A stretch of DNA of 32,373 nt from the NCBI GenBank assembly GCA_034698045.1, contig JAQGAU010000271.1:1-32373 (forward strand). Reading direction: 5' to 3'. Below are positions 22,290 to 31,017 of the stretch, piece after piece; position 1 is the first letter of the stretch; each line of letters opens with the position of its first letter. The position numbers and the translations under genes are program-made. The DNA is from Paramacrobiotus richtersi (lineage: Eukaryota > Tardigrada > Eutardigrada > Parachela > Macrobiotidae). The notes under the pieces were generated by a model. The model did not search any database. It saw only the letters and a list, made by a program, of their open reading frames with translations, and was not told the origin of the DNA.

Positions 22290-23096
22290 GGTGAAGCCTA
22301 CACACACTCCCTTTCACTCCCTTTGGTTATACACACGCCCTTTCGCCCCCTTTGACTACACGCACTACCTTTCGCCTCGCCCCCTTTGGCTACACACACG
22401 ACCTTTGGTCCTTACTTTGTTTTGAATTTTGATCAATATATTTTTTATATTTTTAAGTATACGAATATGTGTATGTACATGTACATTTTGCATGCCCATA
22501 CCTTTTGCGTCTTTTTGCAAAGAAACGGAAGATAATTTAAACCGGGCTGTTTTACCAAGAAGATGTTAAGCATGTAAAGCCAGTTTTCGAGGGAAAGAAA
22601 TATATGCACTGTAGATACTTCACGAACTTCGAAAAGGTGTCCTGGAGCACTGGGTTATTGTGGAGCGCGAAGTCATCGGCAATATATGATTCCGCACCGT
22701 CTCGCGTAATCAGCAAGGATGTCGAGCAGTCACTGCGAACACTCCTTGGCCCAAAAGATCCTTTCACAATTTACAGGGAAGCCGTTCAGCTACAAGAAAA
22801 TGCTGTGGATTATGGCTTCTTCGCTGTAGCAAACGCTGTTGAACTGTTCAAGTTTAGTAACTGATTTTCTAAATTTCAAACTGCTAAATTTCAAATCAAT
22901 CAAATTTCAATTTGCAAATTTGCTAAATTCGGCCGCTGTAAAAACTGCTCATACAACGCGAAATAAAAGAAGAAAACAAAGGTCGTGTGCGTAGCCAAAA
23001 GGGCGAGGCGAAAAAGAGTGTGCGTTGTCAAAGCTAGGGCGCGAAAGGGGTGTGTATAGCCAAAGGGAGTGAAAGGGGGTGTGTGCAGCCTTCACC
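22290..23096. mobile_element. 807-bp DNA transposon with about 120-bp terminal inverted repeats and 9-bp target duplication
   Basis: The ends GGTGAAGCCTACACACAC and (opposite strand) GGTGAAGGCTGCACACAC begin long imperfect inverted repeats rich in CCCTTT / TACACAC blocks (22290-22413 and 22978-23096). TAAATAATT flanks both sides (22281-22289, 23097-23105), a 9-bp target-site duplication. Copy D has the unoccupied site, CTATAAATAATTTCATT, at the equivalent intron position near 31765. The element carries a 107-codon open stretch (22541-22864) resembling the end of a Ulp1-like cysteine protease. Nine-bp duplications, long inverted repeats and Ulp1 capture together point to a Mutator-like element; that class call is inference. 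Confidence 0.85.
22541..22864 (+). pseudogene. Ulp1-like (C48) protease fragment inside the transposon
   Basis: The last 107 codons of a protein end at TGA (22862-22864). The block QLQENAVDYGFFAVANAVEL matches the Q..NG.DCG.FA.A.A pattern around the catalytic Cys of Ulp1/C48-type proteases that occur in transposon-encoded proteins. Here the Cys position is Tyr, so catalysis is not expected. The upstream in-frame stop at 22538-22540 and absence of the N-terminal part indicate a captured or decayed fragment. Family assignment rests on one motif. Confidence 0.5.
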
Positions 23097-23820
23097 TAAA
23101 TAATTTCCTTCCAACATAATTAGTTCTGTTTCAAAGATTTCGATCAACAGATGAGTGAGTAAATCTTCTCGCTAGTTTACTACATACTCAACAAAGTACA
23201 GCATATTTTCTTGTTAAAGGAGCGCTGTTCGACTTGGAATCAGGTGAACAGCTAAAGCGTTCAATGCTTTGTCCATTTCTCATTGAATAGTACTGTAGTT
23301 TTGCAGAGAAATACGTAACCTTCGTGGACAACACAGCCGAGTTTCACTGGTCCCGGAAATCACTGCGTTTCTCAACGATCCGTCTGATATTATCGAGATT
23401 TCTGGTATATATGAACTTTACGTCGCTCAAGAGAAGTGTTTCATAACCATGTTTGTCGTAGCGGTACATTGCTCCAAATATCGCCGGCATCAAGTTTTAC
23501 TACGGCAGTGAATGGATGGATCAACAGGAAAGTGGGTACTACACGCTGTTCCGTCTGATGAACTGGTACAACTGGCACATATTAATCAAAAGTACGCTGA
23601 TGGATGTAATGCACGGGCTAATGGGACGTTTGTGGCGTCCATTGCCTGCGAGAACTGTATATAATCAATGAGCACTTTGTGAACACCAAAGGGATTGTAT
23701 AATGATACTACCCAGTAAATTTGCAAGAATGTAGTTTGACAGATTACAACCCGGAGCGAATATGGTTTGTGAAAGGTGTTGTATATGAATAATGAAATTA
23801 AAATTCCGATGTGAATTGGG

Positions 23821-23918
23821 CAGGGTCTAAAACCTGGCTATGGCAATTGCCATTCGCTATCGCCACTGGCAATGGCAACGCCAGTGCTAAAACCTGGCGT
23901 TGCCAGGCTCAAAACCTG
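23821..23918 (+). repeat. CAGGGT...AAAACCTGG dispersed repeat, forward copy
   Basis: It begins CAGGGTCTAAAACCTGGC and includes GGCAATGGCAACGCCAGTGC; an inverted copy lies at 27724-27802. It could be a short MITE or the terminal repeat of a larger hAT-like element. No target-site duplication was seen. Confidence 0.55.
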
Positions 23919-23952
23919 TCAAGATAGGGACAATGGCTACGCTTCATGTTGT

Positions 23953-24019
23953 CAAGAGCGGAGCTTCTCTGTTCAAGAGCGGAGCTGCTCTGTTCAAGAG
24001 CGGAGCTTCTCTGTTCATG
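23953..24019. repeat. 21-nt tandem repeat, three units
   Basis: Three near-identical units of CAAGAGCGGAGCTTCTCTGT plus T. On the minus strand it reads as a seven-residue repeat (REAPLLN-type), which explains the open frame there. Confidence 0.85.
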
Positions 24020-24195
24020 TTTCTAGTATAATGGAATATGCGTGTGGGTACGAGGTACACGCATACGCGGTCGATGCCAACCAAAGTTACCAAATGCGAA
24101 GTGCTTTTACACAGCTCATATCTCTTGTAGTGTTTATTGCTGTACCATAGTATAGTAAGTGTACACACGCATTCCGTAAGAGAAAAGAAACAACA

Positions 24196-25343
24196 TTAAA
24201 GCAGGAAGATTTCATCCAGCCCAACAGAATCGGGTACCGTGCCAATAACACAAAGGGCATTCCCTTTTTGCATTAACATGGACAATTTCTGCCGCAAAAA
24301 CTCTTTCGAACGTGGTTCTCCGGTGATGGCGATGAGATCTCTTCCGATCTTGTCAACTATCCTTTTCGTGCCTTGTCCCCAGGTGCCGAAGATTTCAAAG
24401 ACTGCTGGTGTGAAGACGTACCGATTTTCCAAGAAAGCGTACTTCGCGTACTTCCTCTGTTCCGCGAGTTCTGCCGCTGCGCCGGCTTTCTGAAAAGATC
24501 GGTCTACATACGAATTGCACAAAGAGTCCACGCAGGTTACATCGATCGAGAGCGGTTTCCCACGCTCCAAAGCAGTGTAAGTAATCACGTCCGGCTTTTT
24601 TCTATCCTTTGTGGACAGCCCTTTAGGCTCCAGGCGGGATGATTGTCCGGAGGTCTTCGGCGCACGGGCGAACTCGGCGCTAATCGTGTCGTGGCGGATT
24701 ATTCGACCCGCAGACCTTTTACAGCTGAGTCCATGGCGTCCCAGGCTGTCTGTCTTCGTTCCGCACACGCACGTGTGACTGGTAACCATTGGTGCTCCTA
24801 GTCGTAACGCGATACTGATCTGGAGTGCGTTATCATCCAGGAGATTTCCCAGACATGCTGCCGGTAATGCGTTTAATCACACACCTGATTCCGAACAGCT
24901 GACTGCTTTAAGGCGTGCTATTTCCTGTTTCGAGCTGTGCAGCTCGAACAGTTTCTTGTGTGTTGCCAGACATACGGGAAGGTCCCATGCACGCTGGATG
25001 TGTTGCGAGGGTGCGGGGGAATGTCGAAGGATTCCGCGGAACTGGACCACGCAAGCTGGGCTGCGGTGAAATCGATCGCTGCGGCCGTAGGGCATATTCC
25101 GGTGATCAACTGACGGAGCGAGGAAGCAGATGCCAAAAAGGCTGAAGGGGCTAGATCCTCGGTGCGTCTGATAACCAGACCGCCCAAACGGACCGGCAGC
25201 GTTGCTTGAAGCCAGCTGGGGAAGTCCATTTTGACGTTGGTAATGGATTCTAGTGCCTCCCGGAACGCTTGGTCCAGTCGGTAGAGCTCCGCCGGAAACA
25301 TCCATGCCAGGAATATGCACAGGAGTTCATTCTTGTAGTTCAT
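24196..25343 (-). mobile_element. 5'-truncated non-LTR retrotransposon with R2-type restriction-like endonuclease, dead
   Basis: Read on the minus strand from 25343, the first block (LPVRLGGLVIRR..DLAPSAFLAS) is the conserved segment just after the reverse-transcriptase core in many invertebrate retroelements. Then come a CCHC-type finger (CVCG...GRHGLSC) and a PD-(D/E)xK-like endonuclease core (RKKPDVIT ... LSIDVTC), the C-terminal order of R2-like, RLE-bearing non-LTR elements. The reverse-transcriptase catalytic part is absent, so the copy is 5'-truncated. It is further broken by a frameshift near 24990-25040 and an in-frame TGA at 24877-24879. The stop codon closing the ORF is at 24196-24198. 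Exact clade not determined. Confidence 0.8.
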
Positions 25344-25537
25344 TTAGGCTAGTTGAATAGTGATTTGGGATGGTAATATCGGCACAGCCTGTAAAAGCAA
25401 AGCCGGTAAACGTCTCCATAAATTTCGTAAGCTTCCGTCTGCATTACGCGCACCCCGTGAGGACTAGAGGCTTGACCGTAGTGAGCACCAGTCCGCGTGC
25501 TCCCGTAATTTTTACCTGAGGCACAATAAGTATATGC

Positions 25538-26475
25538 GACCGAAGCGAAGCGAAGGTCCTCTATATTCAATGAAAATGGCTTTTTTGGTCTGTCCCGTCG
25601 GCCACGGTACCGGGAGTATTGCGTAATAAATAACATAATAAATAACATAATAAATAAATAATAATATAATAAATTAATAATCAATAAAGAAATCATAATA
25701 ATACAAGCACAGTAATAGAGAACGCGTCTTCTGTATTCCACAAAACTAGATATTTGTCCGTCCCGTCGGTTACGGTACCGGAAGTATTGCGTAACAACAC
25801 AGTACTATAGGGCGCGTCCTCTATATTCAAGTCTGAAGTATGCGGGGCCCGGGTTTACCAACACTCGCATTCCTATGTCGCCGATAACTTCTCAGTGGTA
25901 ACATACTGTAGAACTGAAAAGTGTTCCGGGACCAAATTTCTTTTGGCCATTATCATAAGCAAAGATCCGTAAATAATTGCTATAATGCAGTTGCGCGTTT
26001 TACCTGGGGAAAAGAAATTTGCCTCTCGTTTTGATCTACGTTAAACTCAATGCTAAGTCTTGGAGTGGGCTAGCCATTGAGCCCACTTCCCTTTCGCTGT
26101 TCTGCGGACGATCAGAAGCAAAAAAGCGACCGTATACGGAAAGACAGAGCTAGCTACAGAATGAGCCTTTCCGTTTAGTATTTCTGACCCTTTGACTGCT
26201 CCTAGAAGTGTGATAAAGGTCAACAATAGTTCATTCCTGGAAGAGGTATAGAGCAATATAATATAGAGCAATATCTCTCACTAGGAGGTACTCCGAGGTA
26301 GCATAAACACTCTCGACCAGCGCCACATATCCACATTTTTATCGTGTCCGATTTATCGTAGACCAGCTATAACCTCTGTGTATGTTTCCTGCTCGTTTCG
26401 GTCCACCAGTGCCCACAAACAGCGAGTGCACTTACCTAGTTAAAGGTCTATAATATCTTTCATTTGTAGTAGATA
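25538..26475. repeat. AT-rich interspersed repeat, ACCGAAGCGAAGCGAAGG family, copy 2
   Basis: The head at 25539 repeats the phrase seen at 15484 and 15889 (ACCGAAGCGAAGCGAAGG, then TCCTCTATATTCA). A second partial unit (GTCCCGTCGGTTACGGTACC, about 25760-25780) repeats GTCCCGTCGGCCACGGTACC at 25592-25611. The tail 26397-26446 (TTTCGGTCCACCAGTGCCCA...GCACTTACCTAGTTAA) matches the tail of copy 1. The centre is AT-rich with TAAATAACA repeats. It begins about 195 bp from the retrotransposon remnant. Confidence 0.6.
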
Positions 26476-27723
26476 ACGCTGGTGACAAATCTGGCAACAT
26501 TGTCTATGTTTTCGTGACAACGGATTGGGATACATCTAACAACAAAAACTAAATGTTTTGAATAGTATAAAGGGCCGTCGCTTCGGTTGGTCGAATATAT
26601 GACTAGTATATACAACTCGTTTCATGTCTAATATATAACTGCCTGTTAGGTGGAAAAGACCAACGCTCACGCTTCGTGTCACCAAAAAGCGCTGATCTCG
26701 GACGGGTGAAGCAACAATTTCGTTCAAAAAGAGCTAGCGAATCACCGTGCACAAATTACATAATTATGTAAAACAGCACACTGGCGCACGATGCTTAATT
26801 TGCTGTTAATAGAATGGAGAGCAAACGATGGTAGATAAAATACTAATTGGCTTTATGATGCTGGCTTTATCCTAAAAAATGCAGTCGAAGAAATCTGTTG
26901 TCGCCGTTTCTGCGGAAGTTAACATATTGTACTAACAAAATCCTATATCAACTCCAGCAATAAAAATCAATTGCAGAAAGATCTCATGTGCAACTAAAAG
27001 AAAACCAGGCGAAATAATTTCACATGCTGACGCTGCACTTGTAACTTGCGCACAATAGTCAACAGTTAAATTGTCAGATTAGCAACAATCAGCAACGTAA
27101 CAAGCCAAATGTTTTGGTGTAAACGTTCGATGAGCGGCACGCATACACTCAGATCCCACGCACAGTTGTCGAGTTTAACAGCTCGTGTTGCATTCAACTG
27201 ACAAGTAATCAGAGCTCGATATGCAATAAGTATGATCGGACAGTTTTTTACTTAGTTCTTCCAGATGGTGTATCACAAGCGCTAAGTGCACGTGTCATGA
27301 AGTCATAAACCGCGAATCAGAATTTGGCTGAACAAATGCTACTCCCCTGTCCTAGAGATATATCAGGTTCGGATGATTTTTATAGCTCTTGTCACGTTCT
27401 CATGTTATGCATTCCCATGTCTCACATTATTATATTGTGTCACTAGTGAAGCATTTTGTATCACTACCGATTATTACCACCAGGCTGCTGAACAGTTATG
27501 CTTTCGGCACCTTCTTCGTGATAGCTGATATTTCTAAACAGGTCAAAAATAAATATTTTCTGAACAGTCTGGCCTTCCTATAGCATATCTAAAGGAACTC
27601 CATAGCAAGTATGCCTAGTAGTGACAGCATAACCGCATCTAATACCGATTTCATCGATTGTGAACGAACGCTTTACGTAACTTTCAACAGTTACCAGGCC
27701 GCACAATCATTTTTCCAGATGTG
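26476..27723. other. Stretch with no supported gene
   Basis: Only short frames without motifs were seen. No repeat structure stands out before the inverted repeat copy at 27724. Confidence 0.4.
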
Positions 27724-27802
27724 CCAGGTTTTAGCCTGACAACGCCAGATTTTAGCACTGGCGTTGCCATTGCCAATTGCCATAGCCAGGTTTTACACCC
27801 TG
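27724..27802 (-). repeat. CAGGGT...AAAACCTGG dispersed repeat, inverted copy
   Basis: Ends GCCAGGTTTTACACCCTG and is the reverse complement, with small gaps, of 23821-23918. The pair brackets about 3.9 kb that includes the retrotransposon remnant, but the outer flanks do not match each other. Confidence 0.55.
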
Positions 27803-27951
27803 CCGTTTAGCGACACTGTGATCGACAGTTACAACCACAGCCGATAAATACGTACAACGATAAAAATTAAAGCCTATAAAAATTGAAGGCGATAAAACGC
27901 TTGAATCTTGCCGTTTAGCTGTTCACTACATTATTCGACGGTCAGCAGTAT

Positions 27952-28365
27952 ATGATGTACTCGACTACGGTATTTCTATTGTAACTCCTGTTTATAGTGA
28001 ACGCTGGGTACAGTGGTACTATAACCAGCCCGTCACGTCCTTCCGTGAGTCCGCAACTGCCCTTGGGATACGTTCCGCCAAACAAACCCAAACCAGCTCG
28101 TGGTGCAGCTGGCCCTATGACCGAGTGTGCCACTGTTAATAAAACGTTCGACAGGTTCTCAGGTGAGAAATTCCGTTTGTTTCCGATGTATATACTATGT
28201 ACAGAATGCATGGCATGTTTTATATTTGCTTGCAGGAATGTCAAAGGAGCAGCTGCAGTTCTTGGCGGAGGACTGGGAACGATCCAAGCTGCGCGCAGCA
28301 GAGGCGTTGAACCAGACATCGGCCAAGGAAGGAATTATCATCATCGGAAAAGCCAAGGGCAATTA
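27952..28365 (+). pseudogene. Copy C: secreted-protein family member with a stop in the signal peptide
   Basis: Exon 1 (27952-28162) starts MMYSTTVFLL, hits TAA at 27982-27984, and continues in the same frame with LLFIVNAGYSG, so a typical signal peptide is cut by a single nonsense codon. The mature part has LPLGYVPPNKPKPARGAAGP, parallel to copy D. A 73-nt intron leads to exon 2 (28236-28365; 130 nt, the same as copy D), encoding EQLQFLAEDWERSKLRAAEA, and ending at the conserved TA|GTCAGT donor. The later exons found in B and D (YFDYW..., DFDQQM, ALFDLES) were not found downstream. It is probably a decayed or 3'-truncated copy; if exon 2's TAG is used as a stop, a short protein could still be read from an alternative start. 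Confidence 0.6.
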
Positions 28366-29088
28366 GTCAGTGAATCCGTGTACAGAATACTATCCATGTC
28401 CAAACTCTGACGATAACTCGTATGTATATGTAAGGCTCACGAAACTGGATTTTCTCACTTTTCTATAAGTGGACATGCTTTGTCACTGTCGGCACATCTC
28501 GTTGTCCGCTCAATAATTCAATTTCGCGAAAGTTATATTTTTGATCTTGTGGAAAACAGTTGATTCTATATAATCAGCACGTATTGTCCAAGTGCAGTGG
28601 TCGCACAAATTGAATGTCAATGGTGGCGCAGGATCTACAGCTCTCAGGAAAGTGGAATGTCAGCTTTACTCAGCTTTATCAGCTGAGAGGACAGTTTGAC
28701 CAGTCGGCCAGTTTTTCCCACCACATCACACGCACTTCAACATCTTGCTGACGATGCACATTATTACGGGCTCATTTCTGAAAATAATCGAAGCGATCGT
28801 GGCTGGCTCTATGACATGGGTTCCGTTTACAGGAAGGATGGCGCGATAACAACACAGGGTCAGCGTTTCCAACCAGTTCATGCCGAAGTGCGACGTCTGT
28901 GACGGGGAATGTCTCAAGTTCCTGCATAAGTGTGTTCGACACAAGTAGCCAGAAGAATGCCGCCCCAACACAACTGAATCTGTAATAAAAACCTAAAAAC
29001 GTTGTGTCGGAAGTGCATTATTTTACTCATTGCACAATTAACAATTTCGGTTCTTTAAAATTCTAAAAGGAATTAACATACTCTAAAC
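28366..29088. other. Spacer between copy C and the cysteine-rich peptide gene
   Basis: One open stretch (about 28700-28902, containing ALQHLADDAHYYG and ending in TGA) could be a diverged last exon of copy C, because its position and the LQHLAD phrase loosely recall DELVQLAH of copies A and B. The similarity is too weak to call. Confidence 0.3.
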
Positions 29089-29698
29089 ATGCAGCTGTAC
29101 TTTTTCTGTTTTTGTCTTTTCGGCATGGTGCTCATGTTTTATGGGACTTCTGCCAACGGTGGACTGCGTGAGAAGCGGCAGGAAGGTAGGGAGCGAACAC
29201 TTCACCAGTTGCGCGATCTTTAGATAGCCTGTGATCAGTTAGTCTGTTGACCCGAATCTGCCACAGTTTTATCGGTAATTACAACGATAAGCTGTGTATC
29301 CAATGAGACTTCTTAGTTTTTATCGAATTTCGAGTGATGTATCAGTACACCGTCTGCCCTTTATTGGTTTGGCAGCTTGCACGAGACACAAATGTATCTC
29401 AAAGTGTCCGCTATTAATATTTAACAGTATCCGCTTAGTGCGAAAAAAGACCTGTGCAAGCACCTTTTTCGATAGAATATTATTAGTAGTATATGCCTAC
29501 AAATTCTCAGTATCTATGCACGTTTCCGTTACAGGTACACTTCCTAATTTTTCCTGCCCACCCGGCGGGAGATGTGACGGCAGCAACTGCTCCTGCTGCG
29601 GAGTAGAGAGCGCGCGAGAGCTGTGCGAGTGCCAGTCCAGAGGGGGAATTTTGCTCGGACCAGAACAGGGGAACCACTGCCTTTTAGAACAACGCTAA
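29089..29698 (+). CDS. Small cysteine-rich secreted peptide precursor, two exons
   Basis: Exons 29089-29185 and 29535-29698 join in phase 1 (349-nt intron, GTAGGG...TTACAG) to give 86 residues. Residues 1-22 are a clear signal peptide (MQLYFFCFCLFGMVLMFYG...). A short propeptide ends in the dibasic KR at 29-30, leaving Gln31 as the likely mature N-terminus. The mature part has eight cysteines at 40, 46, 51, 53, 54, 63, 65 and 81, spacing C-x5-C-x4-C-x-CC-x8-C-x-C-x15-C, which would allow four disulfides. The stop TAA overlaps AATAAA (29697-29702). I do not recognise the family: a secreted hormone-like, defence or toxin-like peptide are all possible, and no function should be assumed. It lies between copies C and D of the secreted family, with no sequence relation to them. 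Confidence 0.7.
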
Positions 29699-29702
29699 TA
29701 AA
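29697..29702 (+). terminator. AATAAA polyadenylation signal of the cysteine-rich peptide gene
   Basis: The hexamer begins on the last two bases of the stop codon, giving a very short 3' untranslated region. Confidence 0.5.
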
Positions 29703-30779
29703 TCGACGCGCGTCGCTAGCGAGTTTCGCCAATGTTTTTAAGAAACTTCGAGGTGTTTTTAGTCTTTACTATTTTTATATGTCTATCGCACGCTTAACGG
29801 CCATGTTTAATTGTGGGAAGAGCTGAATATTTCGTACACGTGTCATATGCCTAACGCGTCATGCGTTTCGCATCTGTCAGAACGCTAATATCATTAAAAT
29901 CATTTCGTTCAAGTTTAAGAGGTGATGGATGAGTTCGTGTTTCGCAAAATTTCGGACTGTCCTGATCATTTCGGCATATTATAGGGGAAAGCAGCTTCTA
30001 AAAGTCTTCTCGCGCTCATTGCTTAAGCAACGGATGTTTCATTGGCTTTAATGCCCAGTAAATTTGGCTGCAAAGTGCAAGCTAAACGAAAATGCTACAG
30101 AATTTGTATGCATCTCAACGCCCCACACAGAAGGGCATTGAACCGGCAGCATGACGTTCAAGGAATCGATAAAATGTTGATTCTTAAAGTTGGTTGTGGT
30201 TCAGAGAGGAAGCACCAGCAAACCGAAGCTTTTGCTTTGGCGCTGCACTTGAATTAAGTTGGTACTAGTTTAAGGAAGACCGCGTCGGTTACTTGGCTTA
30301 GGCATGCCAGTTACCATCGTTCGTGTTGACAGGAAGGTCAACAACATATCTATCGTATTCTCCTCTGGATGTTGTGTTTTTATTACATTCCTAATAATAG
30401 CTAGCACATAGAAATAATACAGCTTAATGGTAGCAGCTCTTCAGCCCAATAACTGCATACAACAACACAGGAAAATCGCTGGACTCCATCTCATGACCGG
30501 TACATGGCAACAGCCAGTATACTACAACAACAGTCGAAAACAGCGAATGAAATATTGTGGGTGTAACCAGAATAACGTAATCTGTTGCTGCACCGTGTGG
30601 CCAGCATGTATCGCGCATTGATTGCTATAGCTTATGACAACACTACTGTTACCGTTGTTCTCGAGTTGTTTGATTGTTAATGCAATTCCGTTCGATGGAC
30701 AATAAAAGCAAAAAAACAAGAATATTAGGATAAATAGACACTAAATCTGCTGTCTGGCACGAGCGATATAAGTTTATAA
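29703..30779. other. Intergenic stretch with no supported gene
   Basis: Small open frames at 30042-30257 and 30424-30719 lie on both strands without motifs or splice context. I see nothing else. Confidence 0.4.
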
Positions 30780-31017
30780 CCTAATTTCCTTTCTGTCTGC
30801 AGTCGGTGAACAGAAAAAGTAGGCACAACCATCCGCTCATTCATTACTGTGCATTCATCAACTGTCTGCTCACATGTTCTGACACTTTTTACAGTTTAGC
30901 AACAGTGTCGTCGACTGGCCGGCAGTTCGTACACGACAATAAAGCCGTGAAAGTGCGAGAATAAGAGTGAAGTTTCTCTGGTGAGTCTCACGCTTTTGCT
31001 CTTTGTCATTTCACCCG
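30780..31017 (+). promoter_or_regulatory. Upstream/leader region of copy D
   Basis: Aligns in order with the copy B leader (21370-21545): CCTAATTTC, ACTGTGCATTCAT, CTGCTCACATGTTCTGACAC, GACAATAAAG, GAATAA. The segment that holds the TATA box in copy B is replaced here by unrelated sequence, so the core promoter differs or lies elsewhere. Confidence 0.45.

Larger units (their letters stand above)
21589..23664 (+). pseudogene. Copy B: disrupted full-length member of the secreted-protein family
   Basis: Exons matching copy D: 21589-21792, 21862-21989, 22134-22250, 23135-23154, 23220-23243, then 23307 onward with the stop at 23662-23664. Exon 1 opens with a signal peptide (MVFSWLGIPFLSVFVVFA) and then slips frame between about 21630 and 21655; it is 204 nt, not congruent with the 232-nt exon of copy D. 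Exon 2 has lost two bases after its ATG (128 versus 130 nt). The acceptor of the 20-nt exon 4 is TTTCAA, where copy D has TTTCAG. Exon 6 also shifts frame after FVDNTAEFHW. The intron between exons 3 and 4 holds a DNA transposon (22290-23096). Multiple independent lesions make this a pseudogene. The family itself is unrecognised. Confidence 0.7.

Noticed and set aside
23821-27802. A single 4-kb transposon bounded by the inverted CAGGGT...CCTGG repeats
   Set aside because: The outer flanks show no target duplication and the interior is explained by an independent retrotransposon and AT-rich repeat; more likely two separate short elements.
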